A stretch of DNA of 57,854 nt from Deltaproteobacteria bacterium (GCA_005879315.1 VBLC01000053.1:1-57854); one strand, 5' to 3'; counted from the first letter of the stretch, positions 39,723 through 52,268 are shown. Notes: generated from the letters alone by a model not told the origin. Numbers and translations: made by a program.

Positions 39723-40088
39723 ATGCCTGCTGTGGATGTCGAAGAGGTGATCCGGCTCGCAGTTGCGTCGGGCATTTCTCGCGACGCGTTCCCCTCCGAT
39801 TGGGAGGGGCATGAGCTGGCGCTCTATCAGGATTTCACGGGGCGCGGCACGAGCGAGGAACTCGCAAGGCGCCTGCACGAAGAAAAGAGATCCCGCGGAG
39901 ACTGGATTCTCGATCTCGGCAGCAAAGCCCTTCTCCTCTCGAAGGCGCAGGGAGACGCGCTCGGCGAAAAACTGAAGAAGGCCAGCATCCCTTACTCGAC
40001 TGGCGACATGAGCGTGCCCTATTCCAAACGAATCAATCGGGTAACGCGCGATCATCAAGAAATCCTACGCAAGCTGGCAAAGCGGTGA
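39723..40088 (+). CDS. Unknown 121-residue protein, candidate partner/antitoxin of a Doc toxin
   Basis: I do not recognise this protein. It is small, charged and probably helical, with no obvious DNA-binding fold of the Phd, AbrB or CopG types usually paired with Doc. Its position is that of an antitoxin: it is first in a two-gene unit and its stop overlaps the GTG of the Doc-type gene (GTGA). The coding sequence is noticeably richer in A and T near its end than flanking genes, which suggests horizontal transfer. The role is inferred from position only. Confidence 0.6.
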   Translation: MPAVDVEEVIRLAVASGISRDAFPSDWEGHELALYQDFTGRGTSEELARRLHEEKRSRGDWILDLGSKALLLSKAQGDALGEKLKKASIPYSTGDMSVPYSKRINRVTRDHQEILRKLAKR

Positions 40089-40491
40089 AGTTGGAGCACG
40101 TTCCGCCGATGCCGGTAAGCCAGATCGAAGACATTCACACGGAAGCACTGTCGACCGGAGGTGCGCCCGGACTCCTCGACTGGAGCTGCTCGTTTCCGCC
40201 GCCGAGGCTCCGAAAGCAACCTTCGATGGTCGCCCACTGTATGGTTCACTGGCGGAAATGGCTGCTGTTTACGCATGGGGCATCGCGCGCAACCATCCTT
40301 TCGTGGATGGCAACAAGCGCACTGCACTCATCACAGCCGTCACCTTTCTCGAGTTGAACGGCTACAAGATTCTCGTTGGACCCGAGTGGGTCGACTTGAT
40401 GGTTCGTCTCGCGAGCGATCCCGCTTTCGCGCGGCAGGAGCTGGTCGACGCCTTTGCTCGCGCAATGGGACACGACGAACCGGTCACATAG
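40085..40491 (+). pseudogene. Doc/Fic-type death-on-curing toxin, single-base frameshift
   Basis: Two adjacent frames together give a Doc protein. The first (from GTG 40085) reads VSQIEDIHTEAL...GGAPGLLD, the second reads ELLVSAAEAPKATFDGRPLYGSLAEMAAVYAW then the Fic motif HPFVDGNKRTAL (40294-40329) and ends at 40491. Aligning to the usual Doc order, one base is missing around 40180-40182: only two bases stand where a codon should separate the Asp of GLLD from ELLV. Either the gene is broken or the assembly lost a base. The Fic motif itself is intact (H-P-F-x-D-G-N-K-R), so restored protein would be an active kinase-like toxin. Confidence 0.75.
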
Positions 40492-40570
40492 TCCCTCACT
40501 AGGGGCGGGACACGGCACTGAGCCGGCCAGGCAGGCGACTGGCGGGGCTCCATGCGTTACCCTGTTGGCG

Positions 40571-40890
40571 ATGCCCAAAGGCAAGCCCCGCGAGCAGGGC
40601 GATACCGCGGTCGTCACCGAGAAGAAGTCCAAGACCCAGAAGCCCAAGCTGTGGAAGGTCATCCTCCACAACGACGACTTCACCACCATGGAGTTCGTCA
40701 TCCACGTCCTCGAGGTGGTCTTCAACAAACCCCCGGCGGAGTCGGTCGATCTGATGCTGCAGGTGCATCACCGTGGCATGTGCGTCGCAGGCGTGTACAC
40801 TTACGAAATCGCGGAGACGAAGGTGCAAACGGTAGAGCAGATGGCGCGGGCAGCGGAGTTCCCCTTCCTCTGCACCATGGAAACGGAAGA

Positions 40891-40894
<4 letters not shown>
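40571..40894 (+). CDS. clpS: ATP-dependent Clp protease adaptor ClpS
   Basis: A 107-residue adaptor that delivers N-degron substrates to ClpAP. Seen: WKVILHNDDFTTMEFVIHVLEVVF and the ligand-binding region HHRGMCVAGVYTYEIAETKV, followed by LCTMETEE. The ATG is 7 bases after TACCCT (40558-40563), a -10-like hexamer, and no good Shine-Dalgarno is present. Its stop overlaps the clpA ATG, the classical clpS-clpA pair. Confidence 0.95.
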
Positions 40895-43230
<2,336 letters not shown>

Positions 43231-43236
43231 GGCGCC

Positions 43237-44010
43237 CTACTCGCCCTTCCACTTCGGCCGGCGTTTCTCGGCGAAGGCCCTCAGTCCTTCCAGACGATCT
43301 TCGCTGAGCAGGACCTTCTCGTAGTGGCGGCGCTCGGCTTCGAGCGCGGCATCGAGCGCGAGGTCCCAGCCCTCCTCGATGGCAGCCTTGGCCGCCGCCA
43401 CTCCGAGGGGCGCGTTGTCTTCGATCTCTTTTGCAAAAGCGAGCGCCGCCGGCACGACGTCGCCGGCAGCGGAGATGCGGCTCACCAGGCCCATCTGCAG
43501 CGCCTCTTCGTCGTCGACGCGGCGGGCGGTGAGGATCATCTCCTTGGCTCGCCCCAGGCCGACGATGCGCGCCAGCCGGACGGTCCCTCCCCCGCCAGGG
43601 ATGATGCCGACGCGCGTCTCGGTGAGGCCGATCTGCGCAGCAGGGTCGATCACCCGCAGATCGCAGCAGAGGGCGAGCTCGCAGCCGCCGCCCAGCGCCA
43701 GCCCGTTGATCGCGGCGATCCAGGGCTTGGTGCAGCGCTCGATCTCGCGGAAGTTCGCGTGCAACGCCACCAGCCATCTGCGGATCTCGTCCTCGCTCCA
43801 GCCCTGCCTCTCCTTGAGGTTCGCTCCCGCGCAAAAGGCGCGCGTCCCGGCGCCGGTGAGGACGACCGCGCGCACGGAGGAGTCCACCGTGGCCTGCCGC
43901 GCCTGCTCCGCCAGTTCTCCGACCAGGGGCGGCGAGAGCACATTCATCTGCTTCTCGCCGTCGATGGTGAGGATGCGGACGGCGCCGCGGTTCTCGACGC
44001 GCAGATTCAT
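43237..44010 (-). CDS. Enoyl-CoA hydratase, probably methylglutaconyl-CoA hydratase
   Basis: A 257-residue crotonase-family enzyme. The oxyanion-hole segments FCAGANLKER and AINGLALGGGCELAL are intact, and GLTETRVGIIPGGGGT provides the usual acid/base region. The AGANLKER wording, rather than AGADI, is typical of AUH/methylglutaconyl-CoA hydratases of leucine breakdown. It overlaps the HMG-CoA lyase gene (ATGA), which catalyses the next step of that pathway. A general enoyl-CoA hydratase role cannot be excluded. Confidence 0.85.
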   Translation of the reverse strand: MNLRVENRGAVRILTIDGEKQMNVLSPPLVGELAEQARQATVDSSVRAVVLTGAGTRAFCAGANLKERQGWSEDEIRRWLVALHANFREIERCTKPWIAAINGLALGGGCELALCCDLRVIDPAAQIGLTETRVGIIPGGGGTVRLARIVGLGRAKEMILTARRVDDEEALQMGLVSRISAAGDVVPAALAFAKEIEDNAPLGVAAAKAAIEEGWDLALDAALEAERRHYEKVLLSEDRLEGLRAFAEKRRPKWKGE

Positions 44011-44927
44011 GTCGAGGCTCCTTCGCGTGCCTCCCCGGGAGCCCGCCGGCCCAGCGCCGCCTGCAGCCGGCGGCCCGGCAGCTTTCTTCCGACCAGCTGC
44101 TGCGCGAGCCAGCCGGCTTCGATCAGCTTGTCGAGGTCGATGCCGGTCTCGACGCCCATGTCGGCGAGCATCGAAGCGAGATCCTCCGTCGCGAGATTTC
44201 CCGCTGCGCCGGGCGCGTACGGGCAGCCGCCCATGCCGCCGACGCTGGTGTCGAACATGGAGATGCCCATCTCCATTCCCACCAGGCAATTGGCGAGCGC
44301 GGTGCCGTGCGTGTCGTGCAGGTGCAGCGCCAGCATCGCGGCGGGAAGCTGGCCGAGGAAGTGCTCGAGGATCTTGCGCGTCTGCAGCGGATTTCCCACG
44401 CCGATGGTGTCGCCCAGCGAGAGCTCGTCGCAGCCCATCTCCCGGAGCCGCAGGGAAATCTCCAGCGCGCGGCGCGGATCGACCTTGCCCTCGTACGGAC
44501 ATCCCCAGACGGTGCTCAGGTAGGCGCGGACGAACAGGCCCTGCTTCTTCGCCGCCGGAACGATCTCGCCGAAATGCTCCAGCGACTGCGCGATGCTCTT
44601 GTTGGTGTTCTTCCGGTTGTGCGTCTCGCTCGCCGACATGAAGACGGCGACCTCGCCGATGCCCGCCGCCACGGCGCGATCGAGGCCCTGCCGGTTGGGG
44701 ACCAGTGCGGCGTAGCGCACGCCCGGCCTGCGCGGAGCGCGGCGCGCCACCTCGTCGGTTTCGGCCAGCTGCGGGATCCAATCCGGCCGCACGAAGGAGC
44801 CCACCTCGATGCGCTTCAAGCCCGCCTCGGCGAGGGCGGCGATGAGCCGCAGCTTGTCCTCGACGGGCAGCCGCGCGCTCTCGTTCTGCAGGCCGTCGCG
44901 CGGGCCGACTTCGTAGAGGCTGATCAT
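44007..44927 (-). CDS. Hydroxymethylglutaryl-CoA lyase
   Basis: Cleaves HMG-CoA to acetyl-CoA and acetoacetate, the end of leucine catabolism. 306 residues. Catalytic R10 and D11 are in [11 protein letters not shown]; the metal histidines are in [13 protein letters not shown]; the loop cysteine is in [15 protein letters not shown]. Also present are [12 protein letters not shown] and [10 protein letters not shown], all diagnostic. The start overlaps the B12-subunit stop (ATGA). Confidence 0.94.
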   Translation of the reverse strand: MISLYEVGPRDGLQNESARLPVEDKLRLIAALAEAGLKRIEVGSFVRPDWIPQLAETDEVARRAPRRPGVRYAALVPNRQGLDRAVAAGIGEVAVFMSASETHNRKNTNKSIAQSLEHFGEIVPAAKKQGLFVRAYLSTVWGCPYEGKVDPRRALEISLRLREMGCDELSLGDTIGVGNPLQTRKILEHFLGQLPAAMLALHLHDTHGTALANCLVGMEMGISMFDTSVGGMGGCPYAPGAAGNLATEDLASMLADMGVETGIDLDKLIEAGWLAQQLVGRKLPGRRLQAALGRRAPGEAREGAST

Positions 44928-45331
44928 GCCCGCGGCCGGACGTTGTCGCGCACCCACTGCGCGATCATCCTGGTGGTCGCGCCAGGGGTGAAGATCTCCT
45001 TCACTCCCAGCTTCTTCAGCTCGGGAATGTCGCTGTCGGGGATGATGCCGCCGCCGAACACCACCACGTCCTGGGCGCCCTGCTGCTGGAGCAGATCGAG
45101 CACCGCGGGAAAGAGCGTCATGTGCGCGCCGGACATGATGGAGAGCCCGATGCCGTCGACGTCCTCCTGCACCGCCGCCGCGACGATCATCTCGGGCGTC
45201 TGGTGCAGGCCGGTGTAGATCACTTCGAAGCCTTCGTCGCGCAGCGCACGGGCGATGATCTTGGCGCCGCGATCGTGGCCGTCGAGCCCGGGTTTGGCCA
45301 CCAGGATGCGGGTCTTGCGGGCGTCGGCCAT
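44924..45331 (-). CDS. B12-binding small subunit of an acyl-CoA mutase
   Basis: A 135-residue stand-alone cobalamin-binding domain. The DxHxxG motif is D17-G-H19-D-R-G22, where H19 would be the lower cobalt ligand; GLSIMSGAH and VVFGGGII complete the B12 fold, and IFTPGATT follows. It should pair with the separately encoded mutase large subunit at 47718-49406. Separate large and small subunits are the rule for isobutyryl-CoA mutase (IcmA/IcmB) and some archaeal-type methylmalonyl-CoA mutases. It is in the operon started by hxlR. Confidence 0.9.
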   Translation of the reverse strand: MADARKTRILVAKPGLDGHDRGAKIIARALRDEGFEVIYTGLHQTPEMIVAAAVQEDVDGIGLSIMSGAHMTLFPAVLDLLQQQGAQDVVVFGGGIIPDSDIPELKKLGVKEIFTPGATTRMIAQWVRDNVRPRA

Positions 45332-45338
45332 CAGCGGT

Positions 45339-46064
45339 TCACCCCAGCGGCTTCATCAACAAGGCCACCAGCTGCGGCGTGGCCTCCGTGAGCGGCGCAT
45401 CCGGCTCCAGCCGGCGGAATTCCAGGCCCGCGGCGCGCGCCAACGCCGCGAGATCGGGCGGCGGATAGTATCTGATGACGAAGGTCGCCGAAAGGCGCTC
45501 GCCCTTGGCGGTGAGCAGGCGCTTCGTCACCCGGTCGACATTGGCGCGCGGGTCGAATGCGCTTTCCTCGACGACGTGGCCGAGGCCCGGCACGTCCTCT
45601 TCGAACCGCGACCGGGGCTGCGCCTTGAGGCGCAAGGGATTGTCGCTGGTGAGGACGAGCGCTCCCTCGGGCCGCAGAACCCGCGCGCACTCGCGCAGCG
45701 CCCGGCGCGCATCGTCGTCGCTGCCGAGGAACATCGAGCTGTAGAAGCAGAAGGCGGCGGACAAGGTGCCTTCGTGCAGAGGAAGCGCGCGCAAATCCGC
45801 CCGCAACAGCGGGGCGCCCGGAGCCTGGGCGCGCGCCTCGGCGAGCAGGAGCGAGCTCCGGTCGATGCCGAGCGGGTGTGCGTGCCCTTGCTCGACCAGC
45901 GCGCGCAGGTGGCGGCCGTAGCCACAGCCAAGATCGGCCACCGGCTTGCCCTGCTCCACTTGCGCCAGTTGCAGGGCGACTCGGACGTCTTCTCGGGCGA
46001 GCGCGGGAGTGGCGAAGCGGCGAGTCGTCTCGAGGAAGAGCCGGTCCGACTCCTCCCCGCTCAT
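45339..46064 (-). CDS. Class I SAM-dependent methyltransferase
   Basis: A 241-residue methyltransferase of the Rossmann-like class. The SAM-binding glycine motif is [15 protein letters not shown], followed by the acidic loop [16 protein letters not shown] and [23 protein letters not shown]. Substrate unknown. ATG 46064 overlaps the hxlR stop (ATGA) and the gene ends 7 bases before the B12-subunit gene, so it is an operon member. Confidence 0.85.
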   Translation of the reverse strand: MSGEESDRLFLETTRRFATPALAREDVRVALQLAQVEQGKPVADLGCGYGRHLRALVEQGHAHPLGIDRSSLLLAEARAQAPGAPLLRADLRALPLHEGTLSAAFCFYSSMFLGSDDDARRALRECARVLRPEGALVLTSDNPLRLKAQPRSRFEEDVPGLGHVVEESAFDPRANVDRVTKRLLTAKGERLSATFVIRYYPPPDLAALARAAGLEFRRLEPDAPLTEATPQLVALLMKPLG

Positions 46065-46411
46065 CTGCCGCGCGCGGTCTTCTGCGCGGGCAAGTCCACC
46101 CATTTGTCCGCCCAGCGTTCCGCCGCCGTCAACACGCGCGTCAGCGCGCGGCCCTTCGTGGTGAGACCGTACTCGACGCGCAGGACCGGCCGATCCAGGA
46201 CCCGCCGCTCGACGATGCCCGTCTCTTCCAGCTCCTTGAGGCGCTCGGAGAGCATCTTGTCGCCCACCACCTCCAGCACTTCCTTGAGCCGGCTGAAGCG
46301 CAGCGGCCGCGGATGGATCGACCGGATGATGAGGCCCGTCCAGCGCTTGCCGAGCAGATCCATCGCGGTCTGGAACTTGTCGCAGATCTGCGAGCTGTGC
46401 CGAGGGGCCAT
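46061..46411 (-). CDS. HxlR family transcriptional regulator
   Basis: A 116-residue winged-helix regulator of the HxlR/MarR-like group. Seen: DLLGKRWTGLIIRSIHPRPLRFSRLKEVLEVVGDKMLSERLKELEETGIVERR, the complete family core. A cysteine (C10, in SSQICDKF) is at the position often used for redox sensing in HxlR proteins. TATACT (46427-46422) lies 10 bases upstream, so its leader would be very short. It heads the methyltransferase/B12-subunit/HMG-CoA lyase/hydratase operon and is divergent from yceI. It probably binds the inverted repeat between them. Confidence 0.9.
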   Translation of the reverse strand: MAPRHSSQICDKFQTAMDLLGKRWTGLIIRSIHPRPLRFSRLKEVLEVVGDKMLSERLKELEETGIVERRVLDRPVLRVEYGLTTKGRALTRVLTAAERWADKWVDLPAQKTARGR

Positions 46412-46461
46412 GGGAGAGGAAAGTATATCCCCGCGAATCCCTCGGCGCCAGCGAGCATCTC

Positions 46462-46480
46462 TACTTCCAAAAAGGAAGTA
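46462..46480. promoter_or_regulatory. Inverted repeat, probable HxlR operator
   Basis: TACTTCC and GGAAGTA form a perfect 7-base inverted repeat around an AAAAA spacer, in the 98-base region between hxlR and yceI. HxlR-family operators such as those of YodB contain TACT/AGTA half-sites, so this fits. It overlaps the likely yceI promoter spacer and lies about 50 bases upstream of hxlR transcription. Confidence 0.65.
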
Positions 46481-46509
46481 ACTACCCTTTCGCAAGGAGC
46501 TCGCCAGAC

Positions 46510-47052
46510 ATGACCACCTGGAAGATCGACACCGCCCACTCCGCCGTCCACTTCAGCGTCCGGCACATGGTCGTCTCCAAGACCCGCGGCCGCTTCACTC
46601 GCTGGAGCGGACAAATCGAGTTCGACCCCGATCAGCCGCTCAAGTCCAGGGTGGAGGTCGCCATCGACCCCGACAGCATCGACACCGCTGATCCCCAGCG
46701 CGACGCGCACCTGCGCTCGGGCGACTTCTTCGAGGTCGAGAAATACCCGCAGGCCTCCTTCCGCAGCACGGAGATCGAAGACCTGGGCGGGGACCGCTAC
46801 CGCGTCCTCGGCGATCTGACCGTCCACGGCGTCACCAAGCCGGTGATCCTCGACGCCATCTTCGAGGGCAGCGCCAGGGATCCCTGGGGCGGCGAGCGGG
46901 CGGGCTTCAGCGCCAGCACCAGCATCGATCGGCGCGAGTTCGGCCTGGGCTGGAACAAGCTGCTGGAGACCGGCGGCGTGCTGGTGGGCGACAAGGTCGA
47001 GCTGCAGCTCGAGGTCGAGGCGGTCAAGCAGGCTGCGGTGAAGGCGGCCTGA
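46510..47052 (+). CDS. YceI family lipid-binding protein, no signal peptide
   Basis: A 180-residue lipocalin-like YceI protein, a family binding polyisoprenoid or other amphiphiles. Seen: IDTAHSAVHFSVRHMVVSKTRGRF, DAHLRSGDFFEVEKYPQASF and the VTKPVILDAIFEG/DRREFGLGWN strands. Most YceI proteins are periplasmic, but here no signal peptide exists, so it should be cytoplasmic. AAGGAG (46494-46499) is 10 bases before the ATG. The gene is divergent from hxlR and probably controlled by it. Confidence 0.92.
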   Translation: MTTWKIDTAHSAVHFSVRHMVVSKTRGRFTRWSGQIEFDPDQPLKSRVEVAIDPDSIDTADPQRDAHLRSGDFFEVEKYPQASFRSTEIEDLGGDRYRVLGDLTVHGVTKPVILDAIFEGSARDPWGGERAGFSASTSIDRREFGLGWNKLLETGGVLVGDKVELQLEVEAVKQAAVKAA

Positions 47053-47067
47053 GGTTACACTCGCGGC

Positions 47068-47717
47068 ATGTGGGGAGAATCTTCCAAGCTTCGCATGCCG
47101 GATCCTCGAGAGGCGCTGCCGGGGCGAACCGAGCGCATGCCGGTGCCGCCCCGGCATACCGTGCTGGGAACGCCGCTCGCGCCTCCCTACCCTGAAGGAA
47201 TGGAAATCGCGCATTTCGGGATGGGATGTTTCTGGGGCGCCGAGAAGGCTTTCTGGCAGCTCGACGGCGTCCATACGACGGCCGTCGGGTATGCGGCCGG
47301 ATATACGCCGAATCCGACCTACCGCGAGGTCTGCACCGGCAAGACCGGACACAACGAGGTGGTGCGCGTCGTCTTCGATCCGCACCGCATCTCCTATGAG
47401 CAGCTCTTGCGCGCCTTCTGGGAAGGCCACGACCCGACGCAGGGAATGCGCCAGGGCGGGGACGTGGGCACGCAATATCGATCGGGGATCTACCTGGCGA
47501 ACGCGGGGCAGCGCGCCGCGGCGGAAGCATCGCGCGAGGCGTACCAGCGCGAGCTGAGCGCGGCGGGCTACGGGAAGATCACCACCGAGCTTCTCGAGGC
47601 CAAGGATTTCTATTTCGCCGAGGACTATCACCAGCAATACCTCGCCAAGAATCCTGGCGGCTATTGCGGCCACGGCGGCACGGGCATCTCCTGCCCGGTC
47701 GGCGTCGCGAAGAAGGC

Positions 47718-47724
<7 letters not shown>
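47068..47724 (+). CDS. msrA: Peptide methionine-S-sulfoxide reductase MsrA
   Basis: Reduces methionine-S-sulfoxide in proteins. 218 residues; the catalytic Cys54 is in [13 protein letters not shown], with [26 protein letters not shown] and [18 protein letters not shown], whose cysteines resolve the active site. The first 40 residues are an extension relative to minimal MsrA. TACACT (47056-47061) lies 6 bases before the ATG, again suggesting a leaderless message. It overlaps the convergent mutase gene by 7 bases. Confidence 0.95.
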
Positions 47725-49406
<1,682 letters not shown>

Positions 49407-49475
49407 GGTCGGTTGCTAACATGCTGCGCGCGGCGGGGCCAACAAGCGCGACAGGCAGCCGTTCAGCTGCGGGGG

Positions 49476-50582
49476 CTACTCCCTGAGCAGCTCGCGGGCG
49501 ATGACGTGGCGCTGGATCTCGCTGGTCCCTTCGTAGATGGCGGTCACGCGCACGTCGCGGTAGTGCCGCTCGACGGGGAATTCGTCGATGTATCCGTAGC
49601 CGCCGTGCACCTGCACGGCGCGGTCGCAGGCCTTGATCGCTTTCTCGGCAGAGTAGAGCTTGGCCATCGATCCCTCGAGCGCGAACGGCCGGCCTGCTTC
49701 TTTCAGCGCCGCCGCCCGGAGCGTCAAGAGGCGCGCCGCCTCGAGCTCCGTGGCCGAATCCGCCAGCATGAAGCGGATCGCCTGATAATCGGCGATCGGC
49801 CTGCCGAACGCCTGCCGCTGCTGCGCATAGCGGGCGGCCGCCTCCAGTGCCGCCGTCCCGATCCCCACCGCCTGGGCGGACACGCCGATGCGCCCTCCCT
49901 CGAGCGCGGTCATGGCGACGCCGAATCCTTGCTCCTGCGGGCCCAGCAGCGCGCCCGCCGGCAGGCGCAGGTCCTCGAACGAGAGCGAAACCGTGGTGGA
50001 CGCGCGCACGCCCATCTTGTCCTCGTGCCGGCCGACATGCAGCCCGCGCGCGCCACCCTCGACGAGAAAGGCGGAGATGCCTTTGCTCCCGTTCCCGCCG
50101 GTGCGCGCCCAGACGATGATCAGGCCTGCGCGATCGCCGGAGGTGATCCACTGCTTGCTGCCGTTGATCACCCAGGAGTCGCCGTCGCGCCTCGCGCTGG
50201 TGCGCAGCGCCGCGGCATCCGATCCGCAGTGCGGCTCGGAGAGGCCGAAGGAGGCGGCCTCGAAGCGGCCGGAGGTGATCTCCGGCACGTAGCGCGCCTT
50301 CTGCTCCTCGCTGCCGAAGCGGCAGAGTGTCTCCGCCACCATGTTGTTCACCGCCATGGTCACGGCGGTGGCGGCGCAGCCCTGGGCGATCTCCATCATC
50401 GCCAGCGCATACGCGACCGGACCGGCTTCCGCGCCGCCGTACTTCTCGGGGACGTTGACGCCCATCAGGCCCAGCTCGGCCAGCTCGCGCAGCTGCTCGC
50501 GCGGAAAGCGGCTCTCCCGGTCGAGCTGTCCTGCGATGGGCGCCAGCGACTTCTGCGCAAACGCCCGCGCGGTCTCGCGCAC
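49476..50582 (-). CDS. Acyl-CoA dehydrogenase
   Basis: A short-chain-type acyl-CoA dehydrogenase, with FGLSEPHCGSDAAAL, NGSKQWITSG, the FAD-contact ALEAAARYAQQRQAFGRPI and the catalytic-base end AIYEGTSEIQRHVIARELLRE. With GTG 50582 it has 368 residues and begins inside the first helix. Homology suggests 10 more residues (LFEPNEAQAL) upstream, reachable only from a CTG at 50612, because a TAG (50619-50621) blocks the frame. The CTG option would give normal length. Substrate is unknown but butyryl-CoA is plausible from context. Confidence 0.9.
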   Translation of the reverse strand: MRETARAFAQKSLAPIAGQLDRESRFPREQLRELAELGLMGVNVPEKYGGAEAGPVAYALAMMEIAQGCAATAVTMAVNNMVAETLCRFGSEEQKARYVPEITSGRFEAASFGLSEPHCGSDAAALRTSARRDGDSWVINGSKQWITSGDRAGLIIVWARTGGNGSKGISAFLVEGGARGLHVGRHEDKMGVRASTTVSLSFEDLRLPAGALLGPQEQGFGVAMTALEGGRIGVSAQAVGIGTAALEAAARYAQQRQAFGRPIADYQAIRFMLADSATELEAARLLTLRAAALKEAGRPFALEGSMAKLYSAEKAIKACDRAVQVHGGYGYIDEFPVERHYRDVRVTAIYEGTSEIQRHVIARELLRE

Positions 50583-50618
50583 CAGTGCTTGCGCTTCGTT
50601 GGGCTCGAACAGGTCTTT

Positions 50619-51098
50619 CTATCCTTCGGTCACCACGATGGGCGGCGGCGGGTTGGGTCGTGTGACGACCTTGTACATCTTCTCGAACTCGGCGGCGAAC
50701 TCGTAGAGTTGTTTGCGCAACAGCGAGCGATCGATGAGCACCCCGTCGTGGGTCACCAGACCGAACTCCCTCGCCACCGCGAATCCCTTCTCGGTGATTC
50801 CCCAGCGGGCGTGGCCGTCCTCCTTGAACACGCCCAGATTGACGAAGTCGTGGACAGCCCTCGCCAGGGAGGTGTGCCACCGCGCCAGCCGCCGCTCGAG
50901 CGGATTCGATTCCCAGTCGCGCGCGCTCAAGGGAACGATGTCGCGGATGTGCACGTAGATGTCGCTGATGCCTGCGCTGCCGCCGCCGAAGAGCAGCGCC
51001 GAGAGCAGTGGAGCGCAGAACATCTGCCGAGGGGTGAGCTGATCGGTCAGGCCAGTCGAGCCGAGGCCTTGTGTGGACGCCGCGCCCTGAACAGCCAT
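50619..51098 (-). CDS. Small winged-helix protein, Mrr N-terminal-like
   Basis: A 159-residue protein. The middle (about residues 28-115: LLSALLFGGGSAGISDIYVHI ... RWHTSLARAVHDFVNLGVF ... RWGITEKGFAVA) resembles the winged-helix domain found at the N-terminus of Mrr-type restriction proteins. The Mrr nuclease domain is absent. It sits inside the acyl-CoA dehydrogenase operon, its stop followed directly by the next dehydrogenase. It may be a regulator of this operon. The family assignment is by pattern only. Confidence 0.6.
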   Translation of the reverse strand: MAVQGAASTQGLGSTGLTDQLTPRQMFCAPLLSALLFGGGSAGISDIYVHIRDIVPLSARDWESNPLERRLARWHTSLARAVHDFVNLGVFKEDGHARWGITEKGFAVAREFGLVTHDGVLIDRSLLRKQLYEFAAEFEKMYKVVTRPNPPPPIVVTEG

Positions 51099-51128
51099 CG
51101 GAAAAGCCCCCCAAGCAACTGCAGCCTA

Positions 51129-52268
51129 CTACTTCAATAGCGCATTCGAAATCACCAACCGCTGAATCTCCGAAGTCCCCTCGTAGATCTCGGTGATGCG
51201 CGCGTCGCGGAAATGGCGTTCCACGTCCATCTCCTTCGAGTAGCCCATCCCGCCGTGGATCTGCAGCGCCTTGTCGGCCACGCGGTTGGCCGCTTCGCTG
51301 GCGTAGAGCTTCGCCATCGCGGACTCGCGCGTGTGGCGCAGCCCCTGGTCCTTCATCGCTGCAGCGCGGAGCGTGAGCAGACGCGCCGCCTCCAGCTCGG
51401 TCGCCATGTCCGCGAGCATGAACTGGATGGCCTGGTGTTGCGCGATGGGCACGTCGAAGGTCTTGCGCAGCTTCGCGTAATCGCGCGCCTCCTCGAAGGC
51501 GGCCCGGCCGATGCCGATGGCCTGCGCGGCGATGCCGATGCGCCCGCCGTCCAGGGTGCTCATGGCGATCTTGAATCCGTCGCCCTCGGCGCCGAGGCGC
51601 TGCCAGGCCGGCACCTCCAGGTTGTCGAAGAAGATGGTGCAGCTGGGCGAGGCGCAGATGCCGAGCTTCTCGTCGGTCTTCTGCCGGACGAAGCCGGGCG
51701 TGTCGGTGTCGACGACGAATGCGGTGATGCCCTTCGTGCCTTTGCTCAAGTCCGTCATGGTGAACATGACGATGGCGTTGGCGACCGGGCCGTTGGTGAT
51801 CCAATTCTTGGTGCCGTTGACGAGGTAGCGATCGCCCTTGCGCACCGCCGTCGTCCGCTGCTCGGCGGCATCCGACCCCGCCTGCGGTTCGGTCAGGCCG
51901 AAGCAGCCGATCTTCTCTCCTCGCGCGAACGGCTTGAGCCAGCGCTCTTTCTGCTGGTCGTTGCCGTACTTGAACACCGGATCGCAGAAGAGCGAATTGT
52001 TCACGCTGAGGGTGACGCCGACGGAAGCGCAGCCGCGCGAGATCTCCTCGATGGCCAGGGCATAGGCGACGGTGTCCATCCCCGCGCCGCCCCACTCCGA
52101 AGGCACCGCGACTCCGCCGAGACCGAGCTCGAAGGCCTTGCCGACCGCCTCGGCCGGGAACCTGTGCTCGCGATCCCAGCGCTTGGCGTTGGGCCTCAGT
52201 TCCTTTTCCGCGAACTCCCGGCAGGTGTCGCGCAGCAGCCTCTGCTCTTCGGTGAGTTCGATCTGCAT
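51129..52268 (-). CDS. Acyl-CoA dehydrogenase, short-chain type
   Basis: A 379-residue enzyme beginning MQIELTEEQRLLRDTCREFAEKEL, with FGLTEPQAGSDAAEQ, NGTKNWITNG, ...GRAAFEEARDYAKLRKTFDVPI and ITEIYEGTSEIQRLVISNALLK. The pattern is typical of butyryl/short-chain acyl-CoA dehydrogenases. It has its own promoter (52334-52307) in addition to any read-through from the MCAD-like gene upstream. Confidence 0.93.
   Translation of the reverse strand: MQIELTEEQRLLRDTCREFAEKELRPNAKRWDREHRFPAEAVGKAFELGLGGVAVPSEWGGAGMDTVAYALAIEEISRGCASVGVTLSVNNSLFCDPVFKYGNDQQKERWLKPFARGEKIGCFGLTEPQAGSDAAEQRTTAVRKGDRYLVNGTKNWITNGPVANAIVMFTMTDLSKGTKGITAFVVDTDTPGFVRQKTDEKLGICASPSCTIFFDNLEVPAWQRLGAEGDGFKIAMSTLDGGRIGIAAQAIGIGRAAFEEARDYAKLRKTFDVPIAQHQAIQFMLADMATELEAARLLTLRAAAMKDQGLRHTRESAMAKLYASEAANRVADKALQIHGGMGYSKEMDVERHFRDARITEIYEGTSEIQRLVISNALLK

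Noticed and set aside
40170-40190. Programmed ribosomal frameshifting in the Doc-type gene
   Set aside because: There is no slippery run or downstream structure at the junction; a single missing base is the simpler explanation.
45332-45338. A cobalamin riboswitch before the B12-subunit gene
   Set aside because: The gap to the upstream gene is only 7 bases, too short for any riboswitch.
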